A DNA stretch of 44,575 nucleotides, from positions 1 to 44,575 of the forward strand of contig CAZZHV010000005.1 in the NCBI GenBank assembly GCA_964654135.1, in the 5' to 3' direction. Below are positions 21,929-30,518 of this stretch, in pieces. The stretch comes from CAMLQK01 sp964654135 (lineage in GTDB: Bacteria; Patescibacteriota; Saccharimonadia; Saccharimonadales; UBA4665). A program made the translations under genes and the position numbers. The first letter of the stretch is position 1. The number at the start of each line of letters is the position of its first letter. The notes under the pieces were generated by a model that was given only the letters and a program-made list of their open reading frames with translations, had not been told where the DNA came from and made no database searches.

Positions 21929-22582
21929 ATGTTTAAAGCAGCAATCTTCGATATGGACGGCACCATGGTTGACACAGAAATTATTCAGTCAAAAGCGTTC
22001 GAAGCGGTACTTGCCGAATTTGGTGTAACCGCAGAGTTAACCGAACACGGAACGGTGCAGATTCCGGGTAGAACTACCAGGCAAATGTGGGAATTTCTGA
22101 AGCAAAAGCATAATATTCCCGGTGAAATTGAAGATCTAACAGCTATGAAGCGGGCGGCTGCCATGGAAGCGTTGCAGCAAGATCTGGAGCCAATGTCGGG
22201 CCTGCTGGAGCTGCTCTTTGACCTCAAACAACGAGATATTAAGTTGGCAGTGGCGACTTCATCATTGCGTGATCGAGCTGAGCTTATTATGGGCAAAATT
22301 GGTGTTACCGAGCATTTCTCGGTGGCTGTAACTGCGAATGAGATCACGAACGTAAAGCCGGCCCCCGACTCTTACTTGGAGGCCGCGCGAGCCTTGGGTG
22401 TCGATCCAGCTCTGTGTATTGCATTTGAAGACTCGGACGTTGGCGTGCAGGCTGCAAAAGCTGCTGGCATGAAAGTAGTTGCCGTGCCAAATGAATACAC
22501 TAAACGTATGGATTTTTCGCAGGCAGATCTTATAGTTCCATCTTTAAAAGATGTTACGTTTGAGCAGCTTGCTAATCTCTAG
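21929..22582 (+). CDS. HAD-family phosphatase/phosphomutase
   Basis: The product is 217 aa. HAD motif I is FDMDGTMVDTE (Asp8 nucleophile, Asp10), motif II lies in LAVATSSLRDRA, the motif III Lys in TNVKPAPDSYLEAA and motif IV in CIAFEDSDVGVQAAKAAGM. The small helical cap and the order of motifs match the beta-phosphoglucomutase / pseudouridine-phosphatase-like group, but the substrate cannot be read from sequence. It is cytoplasmic. No Shine-Dalgarno is present; the -10 box next to the ATG implies a leaderless message. It is followed after 59 bases by comEC. Confidence 0.88.
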   Translation: MFKAAIFDMDGTMVDTEIIQSKAFEAVLAEFGVTAELTEHGTVQIPGRTTRQMWEFLKQKHNIPGEIEDLTAMKRAAAMEALQQDLEPMSGLLELLFDLKQRDIKLAVATSSLRDRAELIMGKIGVTEHFSVAVTANEITNVKPAPDSYLEAARALGVDPALCIAFEDSDVGVQAAKAAGMKVVAVPNEYTKRMDFSQADLIVPSLKDVTFEQLANL

Positions 22583-22626
22583 ATGATATTTGCACTGGCG
22601 AATAAGGTTTCTTTTTTGGGAAGCTT

Positions 22627-22635
22627 TGCTACAAT
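22627..22635 (+). promoter_or_regulatory. Extended -10 before the comEC GTG start
   Basis: TGC-TACAAT ends 6 bases before the GTG at 22642. This fixes GTG as the likely first codon. Confidence 0.55.
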
Positions 22636-22641
22636 GCGCGC

Positions 22642-24117
22642 GTGTTTACGCTGCATTACAATTCGCCTCTGGCTCATACCACACGTCTAGTGCTTCTTTG
22701 CCTGGCTTTTATGCTTGGTCTTATTGGTGCGCGTCATGTTTTGTTAACTTCTTTGGCATGGCTTATGGTTTTGGGCGTATGGTGGTTTTGGCTGCGACCA
22801 CGGCACAGCTTACTGGCGTTTCTCATTCTCTTGGTAGCGTGTTTTGCAGTGGGACTTATAAGGGGCGCAGAGTACGTCCACAAAATGCAGGCCTACAATG
22901 CAGTTGCCGACCAGAAAGTAGCAATTGTAGGCGTTGCGAAGACAGACGCAGTATACGGCAAGCGATACCAGCTAACATTTGATATGTCGCAAGTAGAAGT
23001 CGCCAGTCCAGTGCGTAGCACGCTCTTTGGCACGTTGACAATAAGTGGCTTTGGCGAATCAATGATCTACAAAGGTGATACGGTTGTCGTCACTGGCAAA
23101 CTTCGCCGGACATTAGGTAATAACGTTGCAGCAATAAGTTATGGCCAGTTGACGGTAGTTGCGCACCATACGGCGCCGATTGATGACCTACGGCGCCGAT
23201 TTAATGCAGGCATTCAATCAGCACTGCCGGAGCCAGCTGCATCTTTCGGGCTGGGGTTACTGGTAGGGCAGCGCAATACTCTGCCGGAGCATATTTCGAC
23301 CCAGCTTATGATGGTGGGACTAACGCATATTATTGCAGTTTCTGGTTACAACCTAACGATTATTCTAAGGGCAGCGGGCAAACTTATGGGCAAACGCTCA
23401 AAATACCAGTATTTGCTATTTAGCATACTGCTTATCTGCTTGTTCTTGCTGTTTGCCGGCACAAGTCCCTCAATTGTTCGCGCTAGTGTTGTCTGTGGAT
23501 TAGGCCTAGCGGCCTGGTACTATGGCCGCACTGTTGTGCCCCTTGTTCTACTACTTTTTTCGGCGGCAATTACGGCATACATGAACCCATTATATGTGTG
23601 GGGAAGTGTTAGTTGGTATTTGTCTTTTTTGGCCTTTTTCGGCGTTCTTGTAGTTTCACCGCTAGTCACGAAGCGTATATATGGCGAACGCGAACCTGGG
23701 CTTGTGCAAGCTGTCGTGCTCGAAAGTATTTGCGCTGAAGTTATGACGTTGCCATACGTTTTGCTTATATTTGGTCAGATGTCGACCGTCGGTATTTTGG
23801 CTAACGTGCTCGTTGTGGCGCTTATACCATTGGCGATGCTTTTAACGCTTTTTGCTGGATTAGCTGGAATGTTATTGCCAACTTTGGCAGGATGGATTGC
23901 ATGGCCAGCAAAGTTGTTACTTACTTATATGCTGGATATTGCATCGCTTTTGAGTAAGATTCCGCACGCTTTTCTTGAGCACATTGGCTTCTCTGTGCCA
24001 TGTCTGATTATTGCCTATGGATCGGTGTTTTTTACGATGATCGTGCTCTGGAGACGGGGTCAGAAATATGCTATAATAACAGATAAGATAGATCCGAATG
24101 ACACATCATTTGGGTGA
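22642..24117 (+). CDS. comEC: ComEC/Rec2 competence channel, membrane domain only
   Basis: The product is 491 aa. ComEC forms the inner-membrane channel through which single-stranded DNA enters during transformation. The N-terminal helices are followed by the soluble OB-like domain (residues about 80-180) and then the competence domain with its signature LTHIIAVSGYNLTIIL and about eight helices. The C-terminal metallo-beta-lactamase nuclease domain found in many ComEC proteins (over 700 aa) is absent; the protein stops after the last helix (CLIIAYGSVFFTMIVLW) with a short polar tail. Nearby pilin, PilB-like and recA genes fit a DNA-uptake role. Start at GTG. Confidence 0.88.
   Translation: MFTLHYNSPLAHTTRLVLLCLAFMLGLIGARHVLLTSLAWLMVLGVWWFWLRPRHSLLAFLILLVACFAVGLIRGAEYVHKMQAYNAVADQKVAIVGVAKTDAVYGKRYQLTFDMSQVEVASPVRSTLFGTLTISGFGESMIYKGDTVVVTGKLRRTLGNNVAAISYGQLTVVAHHTAPIDDLRRRFNAGIQSALPEPAASFGLGLLVGQRNTLPEHISTQLMMVGLTHIIAVSGYNLTIILRAAGKLMGKRSKYQYLLFSILLICLFLLFAGTSPSIVRASVVCGLGLAAWYYGRTVVPLVLLLFSAAITAYMNPLYVWGSVSWYLSFLAFFGVLVVSPLVTKRIYGEREPGLVQAVVLESICAEVMTLPYVLLIFGQMSTVGILANVLVVALIPLAMLLTLFAGLAGMLLPTLAGWIAWPAKLLLTYMLDIASLLSKIPHAFLEHIGFSVPCLIIAYGSVFFTMIVLWRRGQKYAIITDKIDPNDTSFG
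24069..24077 (+). promoter_or_regulatory. Extended -10 of yebC, inside the comEC end
   Basis: TGC-TATAAT lies within the last codons of comEC. It gives a leader of about 60 bases with an imperfect inverted repeat (AATGaCAC / GTGaCATT) and a strong GGAAGGAG before the ATG. Confidence 0.6.
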
Positions 24118-24145
24118 CATTAACTAAGCCGGAAGGAGTTTATAT

Positions 24146-24874
24146 ATGTCTGGACACTCAAAGTGGTCAACCATTAAGCGCGAAAAAGGCGCCAAAGATG
24201 CCGCGCGCGGTGCTTTGTTTACTAAGCTTGGTAATGCAATCGCACTTGCTGCTCGTGGCGGCGCAGATCCTGACATGAACTTTGCTCTACGTCTGGCAAT
24301 CGACAAGGCTAAGGCTGCCAACATGCCAACTGCCAACATTCAGCGTTCAGTTGATCGCGGTTCAGGCAAGCTCGGTGGTGAACAGATCCAAGAAGTTATG
24401 TACGAAGGTTATGGCCCTGGCGGTGTCGCTATTCTCGTGGAATGCGCAACCGACAATCTTAACCGCACATACCCAGAAGTAAAGCTGGCATTCTCAAAGC
24501 ATGGTGGTAATATTGCCGAAAAAGGTGCTGTGGCTTTCCAGTTTGAGCGAAAGGGCATGATTCGTGTACCTGGCGGTGGTGACGACCTCATGATGCAAGT
24601 ACTCGAAGCTGGTGCTGAAGATATGCAAGAAGAAGGCGAAGAGTCTGTCGTTTACACCGATCCTAAAGAGCTGGCTAAGGTGCGTGATGCATTAACTGCT
24701 GCAGGCGTAGAAATAAAAGAAGCTGAACTTACATTTGTACCAAACAATACCGTTGAAGTAACCGACGAAGCTACTGCCGGTAAGATTATGCGTCTTATGG
24801 ACGCACTCGATTCATGCGACGACGTTACTAACACTCACGTTAACTTTGATATCGACGAATCCCTAATTAAATAA
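24146..24874 (+). CDS. yebC: YebC/TACO1 family translation or transcription regulator
   Basis: The product is 242 aa, the normal length. The start SGHSKWSTIKREKGAKDAARG is the family signature, followed by the DMNFALRLAIDKAKAANMP block, YEGYGPGGVAILVE and FSKHGGN. YebC proteins bind nucleic acid or ribosomes; some regulate transcription near ruvC, others help translation of proline stretches. The gene has a strong Shine-Dalgarno. Its 3' end overlaps the convergent phospholipase gene by 12 bases. A yebC-ruvC-ruvA-ruvB order is common in bacteria and is loosely kept here, with insertions. Confidence 0.95.
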   Translation: MSGHSKWSTIKREKGAKDAARGALFTKLGNAIALAARGGADPDMNFALRLAIDKAKAANMPTANIQRSVDRGSGKLGGEQIQEVMYEGYGPGGVAILVECATDNLNRTYPEVKLAFSKHGGNIAEKGAVAFQFERKGMIRVPGGGDDLMMQVLEAGAEDMQEEGEESVVYTDPKELAKVRDALTAAGVEIKEAELTFVPNNTVEVTDEATAGKIMRLMDALDSCDDVTNTHVNFDIDESLIK

Positions 24875-25981
24875 GAAGGACAGTCCAGGACTCTGTGCGA
24901 GTCCAACTTCTTCGACGATAAGCTGAGCAGCCGCCTGAGAAAAAGCGGCTGTTTTGTTATGTAGAGCAATTTCGGCTGTACCAAAGTTAACACCAGCTGT
25001 AACGTAGTTGTGGCTGCCTATCAGTGCTTCTTGTTCGGTTGCGATAAGTTTAGCATGCAGATATGTTGCATCAGGTGCAAGCTCGTGATCAAAGAATGAG
25101 ACAGGCATACGTAACCGCTCTCTTGCTGTAACAGCGTGCTGAAGCGGTCGGTTAATAGGACTATGCGCCTTGTAATGATTAAAAATTGGTATTACGTGTA
25201 CACCGCGATCGGCAGCCTTCTTGAGGTGTTTGGCAGTCGTGCTATTGGGAAAATATTGGCACGTTATAATAATCCATTCCTCGGCACGATCAATAGCCGC
25301 TAAGGCTTCTTTGTAAATTGCTGATTGTCGCTTAACACCAACATCTATGATAATTTCAGCATTTGGACTCATTTGATGACGAATATCATGTGTGCCAAGC
25401 GCCTCTTGTGTCTTAGGCTTTGTGACTCGTTTCCCAAGAAGCTCAAATAGCCAGTCAGCAGTCGCGCTGTCTTCCCATGCGGCCATAATATCGAGTTCAA
25501 GATTGTTAAGATTACGTCCGCCGAGGTAAATTTTATCGTTAATAATACTCGTCTTAATGTGCGAACGTCCAGCCATTGGTACTGACAGCGGACGGTGCGG
25601 CATATTGGTCACGATAACGTTTACGCCCGCTGACTCAAGTCTCGTAAGCGAATCGGTAATATGCTTAAAATTATGTGGCATTTGTGCGGGCAGATGCTTG
25701 TGCCAAAACAAGGGTCCAACGTGCCATTTCTCGCCTTCCAAAAAATTGTGAGCGTCAATTTGTAAAGTGATACTCACTCCACGCATGGCGCACGCCTCGA
25801 GGGTCACAGCTAGCTCCTGAATTGTTGGCTCGCTGGGGTCGTACGACATTGTAACCAATAAAACACGATCACCTGCAGCGGTAGCATTGATATCTGAGAG
25901 TAACTGTTCATGGTATTCGCGAGTCGCATAAAAAGTCGTAGAGGTAGAAACAATTGGAGCAATGTGGGGAAGTGCTGGCAT
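24863..25981 (-). CDS. Phospholipase D / cardiolipin synthase-like protein
   Basis: The product is 372 aa with two HKD motifs. The first is HIKTSIINDKIYLGGRNL near residue 140. The second is HAKLIATEQEALIGSHN near residue 315. Each His-Lys-Asp/Glu set makes half of the active site; enzymes of this kind transfer phosphatidyl groups or cleave phosphodiesters (lipid or nucleic acid). No N-terminal membrane helix of typical bacterial cardiolipin synthases is seen, so substrate choice is open. It overlaps yebC tail to tail. The ATG lies 6 bases after a -10 box on the minus strand. Confidence 0.8.
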   Translation of the reverse strand: MPALPHIAPIVSTSTTFYATREYHEQLLSDINATAAGDRVLLVTMSYDPSEPTIQELAVTLEACAMRGVSITLQIDAHNFLEGEKWHVGPLFWHKHLPAQMPHNFKHITDSLTRLESAGVNVIVTNMPHRPLSVPMAGRSHIKTSIINDKIYLGGRNLNNLELDIMAAWEDSATADWLFELLGKRVTKPKTQEALGTHDIRHQMSPNAEIIIDVGVKRQSAIYKEALAAIDRAEEWIIITCQYFPNSTTAKHLKKAADRGVHVIPIFNHYKAHSPINRPLQHAVTARERLRMPVSFFDHELAPDATYLHAKLIATEQEALIGSHNYVTAGVNFGTAEIALHNKTAAFSQAAAQLIVEEVGLAQSPGLSFLFN

Positions 25982-25987
25982 GATCTT

Positions 25988-25996
25988 ATTCTATCA
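25988..25996 (-). promoter_or_regulatory. Extended -10 before the phospholipase D-like gene
   Basis: On the minus strand TGA-TAGAAT ends 6 bases before the ATG at 25981. No Shine-Dalgarno is present. Confidence 0.45.
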
Positions 25997-26020
25997 GATG
26001 GATCAGATCACGGACTGAGG

Positions 26021-26026
26021 TATACT
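26021..26026 (+). promoter_or_regulatory. -10 box directly before ruvC
   Basis: TATACT ends 6 bases before the ATG at 26033. It lies back to back with the minus-strand promoter at 25988-25996. Confidence 0.55.
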
Positions 26027-26032
26027 AGGGAT

Positions 26033-26509
26033 ATGAGAATTTTAGGCATTGACCCAGGTACCGGAATTTTAGGATTTGGGGTTATCCAAATGGTAAAAGG
26101 AAAGCCGCAAATGGTCGATGCAGGTGTTATTCGCACGCCAGTCCACGAAGATGACTCAGTGCGTCTCTTAACTATCTACGAAGAGCTAACTGATATTATT
26201 GCTGCCAGTAATCCCACTGTTATGTCAGTCGAAAAGCTTTTCTTTGCCCGAAACGTTACTACGGCAATGACTGTAGCCCAGGCACGCGGCGTAGTATTGC
26301 TATGTGGCATGCAGGCTGGCATGAAAATCTTTGAATATACGCCAATGCAAATTAAGCAGGCGATCACAGGCTATGGCAAGGCCGACAAGAAGCAAATGCA
26401 GGAAATGGTTCGCATCCATCTTGGGCTAACGGAAGTACCAAAGCCTGATGACTGTGCCGATGCCTTAGCCGCAGCTTTAACGTACTCGCAAAGCGCTCGT
26501 TTTGTTTAG
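26033..26509 (+). CDS. ruvC: Holliday junction resolvase RuvC
   Basis: This is a 158-aa endonuclease that cuts Holliday junctions with RuvAB. The catalytic acids are visible: Asp7 in GIDPGTGILGFG, Glu67 in SVEKLFF, and Asp140/Asp143 in KPDDCADALAAAL. YGKADKKQMQ is the usual DNA-contact loop. The length is typical. A longer frame starting at 25910 would cross the promoter and is rejected. The stop shares TTAG with the stop of the convergent DUF4234 gene. Confidence 0.96.
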   Translation: MRILGIDPGTGILGFGVIQMVKGKPQMVDAGVIRTPVHEDDSVRLLTIYEELTDIIAASNPTVMSVEKLFFARNVTTAMTVAQARGVVLLCGMQAGMKIFEYTPMQIKQAITGYGKADKKQMQEMVRIHLGLTEVPKPDDCADALAAALTYSQSARFV

Positions 26510-27117
26510 AAACGTGATTGGTGGTGCTGATCTTGGATTGGATCTTGGGCTTGGTGTTCGCCCTGCGGCTGAGTAGGCAGCTGTTGCTTATTAGCGGGAG
26601 CGACCGGGTTAAACTGTGGGTTTTGCGGTGCCGATCCTGGTGCTGCTGCGGATTGTGACTGCTCTAGACCATTATCACGAATGTAGCGGTTAAGGTCACT
26701 CTGAATCATAAGCATTGCGATTGGGCCTAGGCCAAAGAAACTGCCGATAAACCACAGCCAGAATAGTGTTTTGCCGTCTGTGCCATGGGTAAGTTCGGAC
26801 GCAGCCAGACAATAACGCCACATGAATTTAAACGAATAGTAGATGGTTGCAGCGAAGAGACCAAGACCGATAAGTCCACAAATTCCATTAACGACATCGG
26901 CTGTGCTACCCGGCGAACTGTTAAAGATTAACGCAACGAGGCCAACTGCGGCGATTCCAAGCAAAGGCATATATATAGTTTTGACCGGAGGTATCGACTG
27001 TTCGTTATTGTTCTGGCTAATAATCTCTTTGCGTGTGGTATAGAGCCAATACGCGACATAAATGCCAAAGGTTATGTAGCTTAGTAATAGGACTGCGATT
27101 GGATTTCGTTTCTTCAT
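26506..27117 (-). CDS. DUF4234-type membrane protein
   Basis: The product is 203 aa. The start KKRNPIAVLLLSYITFGIYVAYWLY matches the DUF4234 opening (a membrane helix with a conserved YW...T.KE pattern). Three further hydrophobic segments follow, the last around FWLWFIGSFFGLGPIAMLMI. The C-terminal 60 residues are Gln/Pro-rich and disordered. The function is unknown; the domain is common in small-genome and Gram-positive bacteria. The ATG at 27117 follows AAGGGG; an upstream ATG at 27180 gives an atypical basic extension and is rejected. Confidence 0.7.
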   Translation of the reverse strand: MKKRNPIAVLLLSYITFGIYVAYWLYTTRKEIISQNNNEQSIPPVKTIYMPLLGIAAVGLVALIFNSSPGSTADVVNGICGLIGLGLFAATIYYSFKFMWRYCLAASELTHGTDGKTLFWLWFIGSFFGLGPIAMLMIQSDLNRYIRDNGLEQSQSAAAPGSAPQNPQFNPVAPANKQQLPTQPQGEHQAQDPIQDQHHQSRF

Positions 27118-27244
27118 GCGTATGCCCCTTATATTGGTGTTTGCCCGAAGTCTACCATGGTGTTGTCGAGAATCCAACATACATATTGCATGTGTAGCAT
27201 AAGCGATATACAGTTTATATATCAGTTAATCAGAAGGGAATCGT

Positions 27245-27586
27245 ATGTCAGAGTTTGTCTTTCATCCTCAAGAAGAGGCCTTTCCTTTTGGCGAGACAGT
27301 ACAAGCCCTAAAAGAACGAGCTGCTGATTTTGCGGGACATCTTGTGGCTCGACTCGGCCTTAATGATTCGGGAGATGCAGTTGTAGACGTTTCTTACGAT
27401 ATAGCAGCTACGAATGTGGACGCAGAAGAGGCTCATATTGTATATGCCGAGGAAGAGAAGAAAGAAGAGAAGCCACCGCAAAGGCCTGAGCGCCGGCCAC
27501 GCGATCCACCTCCAACTGGACATAATCCAGAAACTTGTAGGATGGTGGTCTGCACTGCATGCAACAGATTGGGACACCCAAAGTAG
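27245..27586 (+). CDS. Small Cys-tailed protein, paralogue A
   Basis: The product is 113 aa and the function is unknown. It starts MSEFVFHPQEEAFPFGETV, has one amphipathic helix (VQALKERAADFAGHLVARLG), then an acidic and Pro/Arg-rich linker, and ends with a compact C-x4-C-x2-C-x4-H group (CRMVVCTACNRLGH) that could hold a metal ion. The next gene has the same plan. A Shine-Dalgarno-like AGAAGGGA precedes the ATG. The gene lies between the DUF4234 gene and the ruvAB operon. Confidence 0.6.
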   Translation: MSEFVFHPQEEAFPFGETVQALKERAADFAGHLVARLGLNDSGDAVVDVSYDIAATNVDAEEAHIVYAEEEKKEEKPPQRPERRPRDPPPTGHNPETCRMVVCTACNRLGHPK

Positions 27587-27657
27587 CATACATATACCTA
27601 TATAGTAATTTTAACTACACATTCACTTAGGGTATGATGGTTAAAAAGGAGGATGAC

Positions 27658-27942
27658 ATGTCAGAATTTATTGCGTATCCAGTTGAACAATCTTTAGGCG
27701 AAGTTATTGGCGAAGCATATGATAGGGTGCGAACATTTGTAGGCGATATGGTGACTCGTACTGAAGTAATGCCTGATGACCTCGAAGCGTCGACAGTGCA
27801 GTCAGAGGTAGTAACCTCCGACCAGCAACCTCAGAACACTCCAAGCCAGCCACAGCCGGAAACACCACACGTATGCGGCGCATCATGCTCAAGATGTGGT
27901 CACGGCGGTTCTCAGGTAAAGAAGCCTGGCCTTCGTCGCTAG
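27658..27942 (+). CDS. Small Cys-tailed protein, paralogue B
   Basis: The product is 94 aa and the function is unknown. It has the same layout as the preceding gene: MSEFIAYPVEQSLGEVIGEA start, one helix (AYDRVRTFVGDMVTR), a Gln/Pro-rich linker and a C-terminal C-x3-C-x2-C-x-H group (CGASCSRCGH). An AAGGAGG lies 5 bases before the ATG at 27658; an ATG eight codons earlier would put that site inside the gene. TATGAT at 27633-27638 could be its own -10 box. Confidence 0.6.
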   Translation: MSEFIAYPVEQSLGEVIGEAYDRVRTFVGDMVTRTEVMPDDLEASTVQSEVVTSDQQPQNTPSQPQPETPHVCGASCSRCGHGGSQVKKPGLRR

Positions 27943-27979
27943 TGTTGCATAACTGACTCTATCGGATAACCGTAAGCTG

Positions 27980-27988
27980 TGCCATAAT
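27980..27988 (+). promoter_or_regulatory. Extended -10 before ruvA
   Basis: TGC-CATAAT ends 9 bases before the ATG at 27998. It probably drives ruvA-ruvB. Confidence 0.5.
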
Positions 27989-27997
27989 AAGACGAAT

Positions 27998-28576
27998 ATG
28001 ATTGCAACACTTACTGGCCAAGTTGCCGAAAAAATTGCTGACATAGTTGTGCTTGACGTCGGGGGCGTAGGGTATGGCTTGCTTGTGACCGGGGAAGACT
28101 ACGGTCGTCTTGGTACTGGAGCGACGGCAAAGGTGTATATTTACGAACATATCCGCGAACAATCGCATGACTTGTTCGGATTTTTGACGCTTGACACTAA
28201 ACAGCTTTTCGAACAATTGCTAGGTGTTAATGGTGTTGGGCCTAAGATGGCTCTCAACGTTTTGAGCGTCGGCGCCGCCAACGATGTAAGAGCTGCAATT
28301 GCCTCAGGCGACGTCAAATTTATTCAGCAAGCTCAGGGTGTAGGCAAACGTGTTGCTGAACGTATCGTAGTTGATCTTAAGGATAAGGTTGGCCTTGAGG
28401 GCGTTGAGCTTGCAAGTACGGGTCTACTGCAGTCTGATGCATTACTGCGCAAGGACGACGCTGTTGAGGCGCTTGTGTCACTCGGCTTCTCCGCACAAGA
28501 CGCTGCCACAGCACTCGTAAACGTTCCTGCAGATATACCACTCGAAGATCGCATTAAACTGGCGCTTAAAGGATAG
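27998..28576 (+). CDS. ruvA: Holliday junction DNA helicase subunit RuvA
   Basis: The product is 192 aa. RuvA binds four-way junctions and loads RuvB. The N-terminal OB fold (MIATLTGQVAEKIADIVVLDVGGVGYGLLV) and FGFLTLDTKQLFEQLLGVNGVGPKMALNVL (helix-hairpin-helix) are typical, as is the second HhH GVGKRVAERIVVDLKDK. The C-terminal domain III (AVEALVSLGFSAQDAATAL) contacts RuvB. It is two bases from ruvB, so they form an operon. Confidence 0.96.
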   Translation: MIATLTGQVAEKIADIVVLDVGGVGYGLLVTGEDYGRLGTGATAKVYIYEHIREQSHDLFGFLTLDTKQLFEQLLGVNGVGPKMALNVLSVGAANDVRAAIASGDVKFIQQAQGVGKRVAERIVVDLKDKVGLEGVELASTGLLQSDALLRKDDAVEALVSLGFSAQDAATALVNVPADIPLEDRIKLALKG

Positions 28577-28578
28577 CT

Positions 28579-29613
28579 ATGGCTGTTGAACGTATTGTAA
28601 ATACGACCGTTGTGGACGATGACAATGACCCTCAGGCCGAACAAGAGTTTGAGAATAACCTTCGTCCGAAGGACTTTGCTAACTATATTGGTCAGGAGCG
28701 GCTCAAGCTTAACCTCAAGCTTGCAATTGAGGCCGCAAAAAAACGTGGCGAGCCACTCGACCATATTCTCCTCTATGGTCCGCCAGGCCTAGGTAAGACT
28801 ACTATGGCCAATGTTATTGCCAACGAAATGGGCGCCCAGATTAGAATTACGAGTGGCCCGGCAATTGCACATGGTGGTGACCTAGCTAGTTTGCTTACTA
28901 ACCTACAAGATGGTGATATTTTGTTTATTGACGAGATTCATCGCCTAAATCGCCAGGTTGAAGAAGTACTTTATTCGGCCATGGAAGATTATAAGCTCGA
29001 TATTATGATCGGAAAGGGACCTAGTGCTCGCAGTTTGCGACTTGATTTGCCTAAATTTACACTTTTGGGCGCCACCACTCGAACTGGTGCCTTGGCCGCC
29101 CCACTCCGTGACCGTTTTGGTATGTTGCACCGCCTGGAATTTTATACCGCTGACGAAATTCAGAAGATTATTGAGCGCGCAGCAACTATTTTGGATGTAA
29201 AAATCCATCCCGAGGCTGCTCGCGTGTTGGCAACTCGTGCTCGATTGACACCTCGTATCGCTAACCGTTTACTCAAGCGCGTTCGCGATTATGCAGACGT
29301 CAACGGCGACGGCATAATCGACATGGTTATTAACCACAAAGCATTGGCTTTGCTCGAGATCGACGAACTTGGCTTAGATCCGGCTGATCGCATGCTTTTG
29401 ACAGCAATTATTGACAGCTACCGAGGTGGTCCAGTAGGCGTTGAGACACTTGCGGCCTTGACTGCCGAAGAGCGGGGCACTATTGAGGACTTTTATGAGC
29501 CATACCTCATGCAGGTTGGGCTCTTGGAGCGCACGCCACGAGGACGCAAGGTTACTCCTAAGGCATATCAGCACCTCGGCCGTACTTATCATGCCGATCA
29601 ACAGGCTATCTGA
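28579..29613 (+). CDS. ruvB: Holliday junction branch-migration ATPase RuvB
   Basis: This is a 344-aa AAA+ motor of the RuvAB complex. Walker A is YGPPGLGKTT (about residues 66-75), Walker B is FIDEIHRLNR, sensor 1 lies in FTLLGATTRTG, and the Arg finger region is APLRDRFG. The winged-helix end (GGPVGVETLAALTAEERGTIEDFYEPYL, then TPRGRKVT) is complete. The Shine-Dalgarno (AAAGGA) lies in the ruvA end. The stop TGA overlaps the extended -10 box of the next gene. Confidence 0.98.
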   Translation: MAVERIVNTTVVDDDNDPQAEQEFENNLRPKDFANYIGQERLKLNLKLAIEAAKKRGEPLDHILLYGPPGLGKTTMANVIANEMGAQIRITSGPAIAHGGDLASLLTNLQDGDILFIDEIHRLNRQVEEVLYSAMEDYKLDIMIGKGPSARSLRLDLPKFTLLGATTRTGALAAPLRDRFGMLHRLEFYTADEIQKIIERAATILDVKIHPEAARVLATRARLTPRIANRLLKRVRDYADVNGDGIIDMVINHKALALLEIDELGLDPADRMLLTAIIDSYRGGPVGVETLAALTAEERGTIEDFYEPYLMQVGLLERTPRGRKVTPKAYQHLGRTYHADQQAI

Positions 29614-29619
29614 TATAAT
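29611..29619 (+). promoter_or_regulatory. Perfect extended -10 before the PH-domain gene
   Basis: TGA-TATAAT uses the ruvB stop codon as its TG element. It ends 9 bases before the ATG at 29629. Confidence 0.65.
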
Positions 29620-29628
29620 AGCCATATT

Positions 29629-30459
29629 ATGGACCAAACACCCTCTCAGGAATCCAACCCTACAAAAGCTCAATTGCACCCAATGGTTGTGCTGCAGCCT
29701 GGCGAACGCATTATTTGCGAAATCAAGCGACACCCGTTTGGTATTTTAAGTATGTACTTCTCTGGTGGCATTGCGATTTTGATCGCAGTTGTCTTGGCTG
29801 CTATGGCTCCTCAGCTTGCTGAGCAAGTTGCTTACAACGGCGACAACGTCATGACTATGGCTTTGCTAGGTGCGGGCATTGTGGTTATTGGCGTGGCATG
29901 TATGCTGTGGATTGCAACTACTATCTACTGGCAGAATCGTTGGATTGTAACAGACGATAGTATTACACAAATCGTTCAAGATGGTTTGTTTGGTCGTCGC
30001 GTAAGCCAGCTTTCTATGGAAAATCTCGAAGATGTTACTGTTGATCAGCAGGGTTTCCTGCCATCGATGTTTAATTTTGGTACACTTAAAGCCGAAACTG
30101 CCGGTGAGCGCTCTAAGTTTGTGTTCCCAATGTGTCCAAATCCTAATGCGTATGCACGCAAGATATTGGAAGTGCACGAAGCGTTTTTGCATCAAGTCCG
30201 TCACCAGCCGCAACAAGTGCACCCCGTAACTCCTATGGCACACCCACATGACACGCAGCCGCATCAGCAGCCCGAGCAGGTGCAGCCTATGGCGCCTCAG
30301 CCACAACAACAATGGCCTCAATATCCTAGTGCACCAGTTCAGCCAGCTGATCCAAACCAGCCTCAGCAGACTGTGTCCCAATCACCAGTACAGTCACAAC
30401 AGCCAATAGGCCAAGAACAGCCAAAGACAACTGACCCTTCTATCTGGGGCAAGAACTAA
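29629..30459 (+). CDS. Membrane protein with bacterial PH domain
   Basis: The product is 276 aa. It begins with a polar stretch, then LQPGERIICEIKRHPFGIL, a common lead into bacterial PH-domain (PF03703) membrane proteins. Two helices follow (residues about 42-65 and 82-105). The PH-like strands are RWIVTDDSITQIVQDGLFGRRVSQLSMENLEDVTVDQQGFL. The tail (about residues 195-276) is Gln/Pro-rich and disordered. It probably acts at the membrane surface; the partner is unknown. Confidence 0.7.
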   Translation: MDQTPSQESNPTKAQLHPMVVLQPGERIICEIKRHPFGILSMYFSGGIAILIAVVLAAMAPQLAEQVAYNGDNVMTMALLGAGIVVIGVACMLWIATTIYWQNRWIVTDDSITQIVQDGLFGRRVSQLSMENLEDVTVDQQGFLPSMFNFGTLKAETAGERSKFVFPMCPNPNAYARKILEVHEAFLHQVRHQPQQVHPVTPMAHPHDTQPHQQPEQVQPMAPQPQQQWPQYPSAPVQPADPNQPQQTVSQSPVQSQQPIGQEQPKTTDPSIWGKN

Positions 30460-30467
30460 GTACTGAC

Positions 30468-30498
30468 AAAAAATAACCGGCTATCGAGAGCCGGTTAT
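30468..30498 (-). terminator. Intrinsic terminator of the pilin gene
   Basis: A perfect 10-bp stem (30473-30482 with 30489-30498) has a 6-base loop. It is followed on the minus strand by a run of T. It may also end plus-strand transcripts from the PH-domain gene. Confidence 0.85.
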
Positions 30499-30518
30499 CT
30501 AATATCTACGCGTAATAT

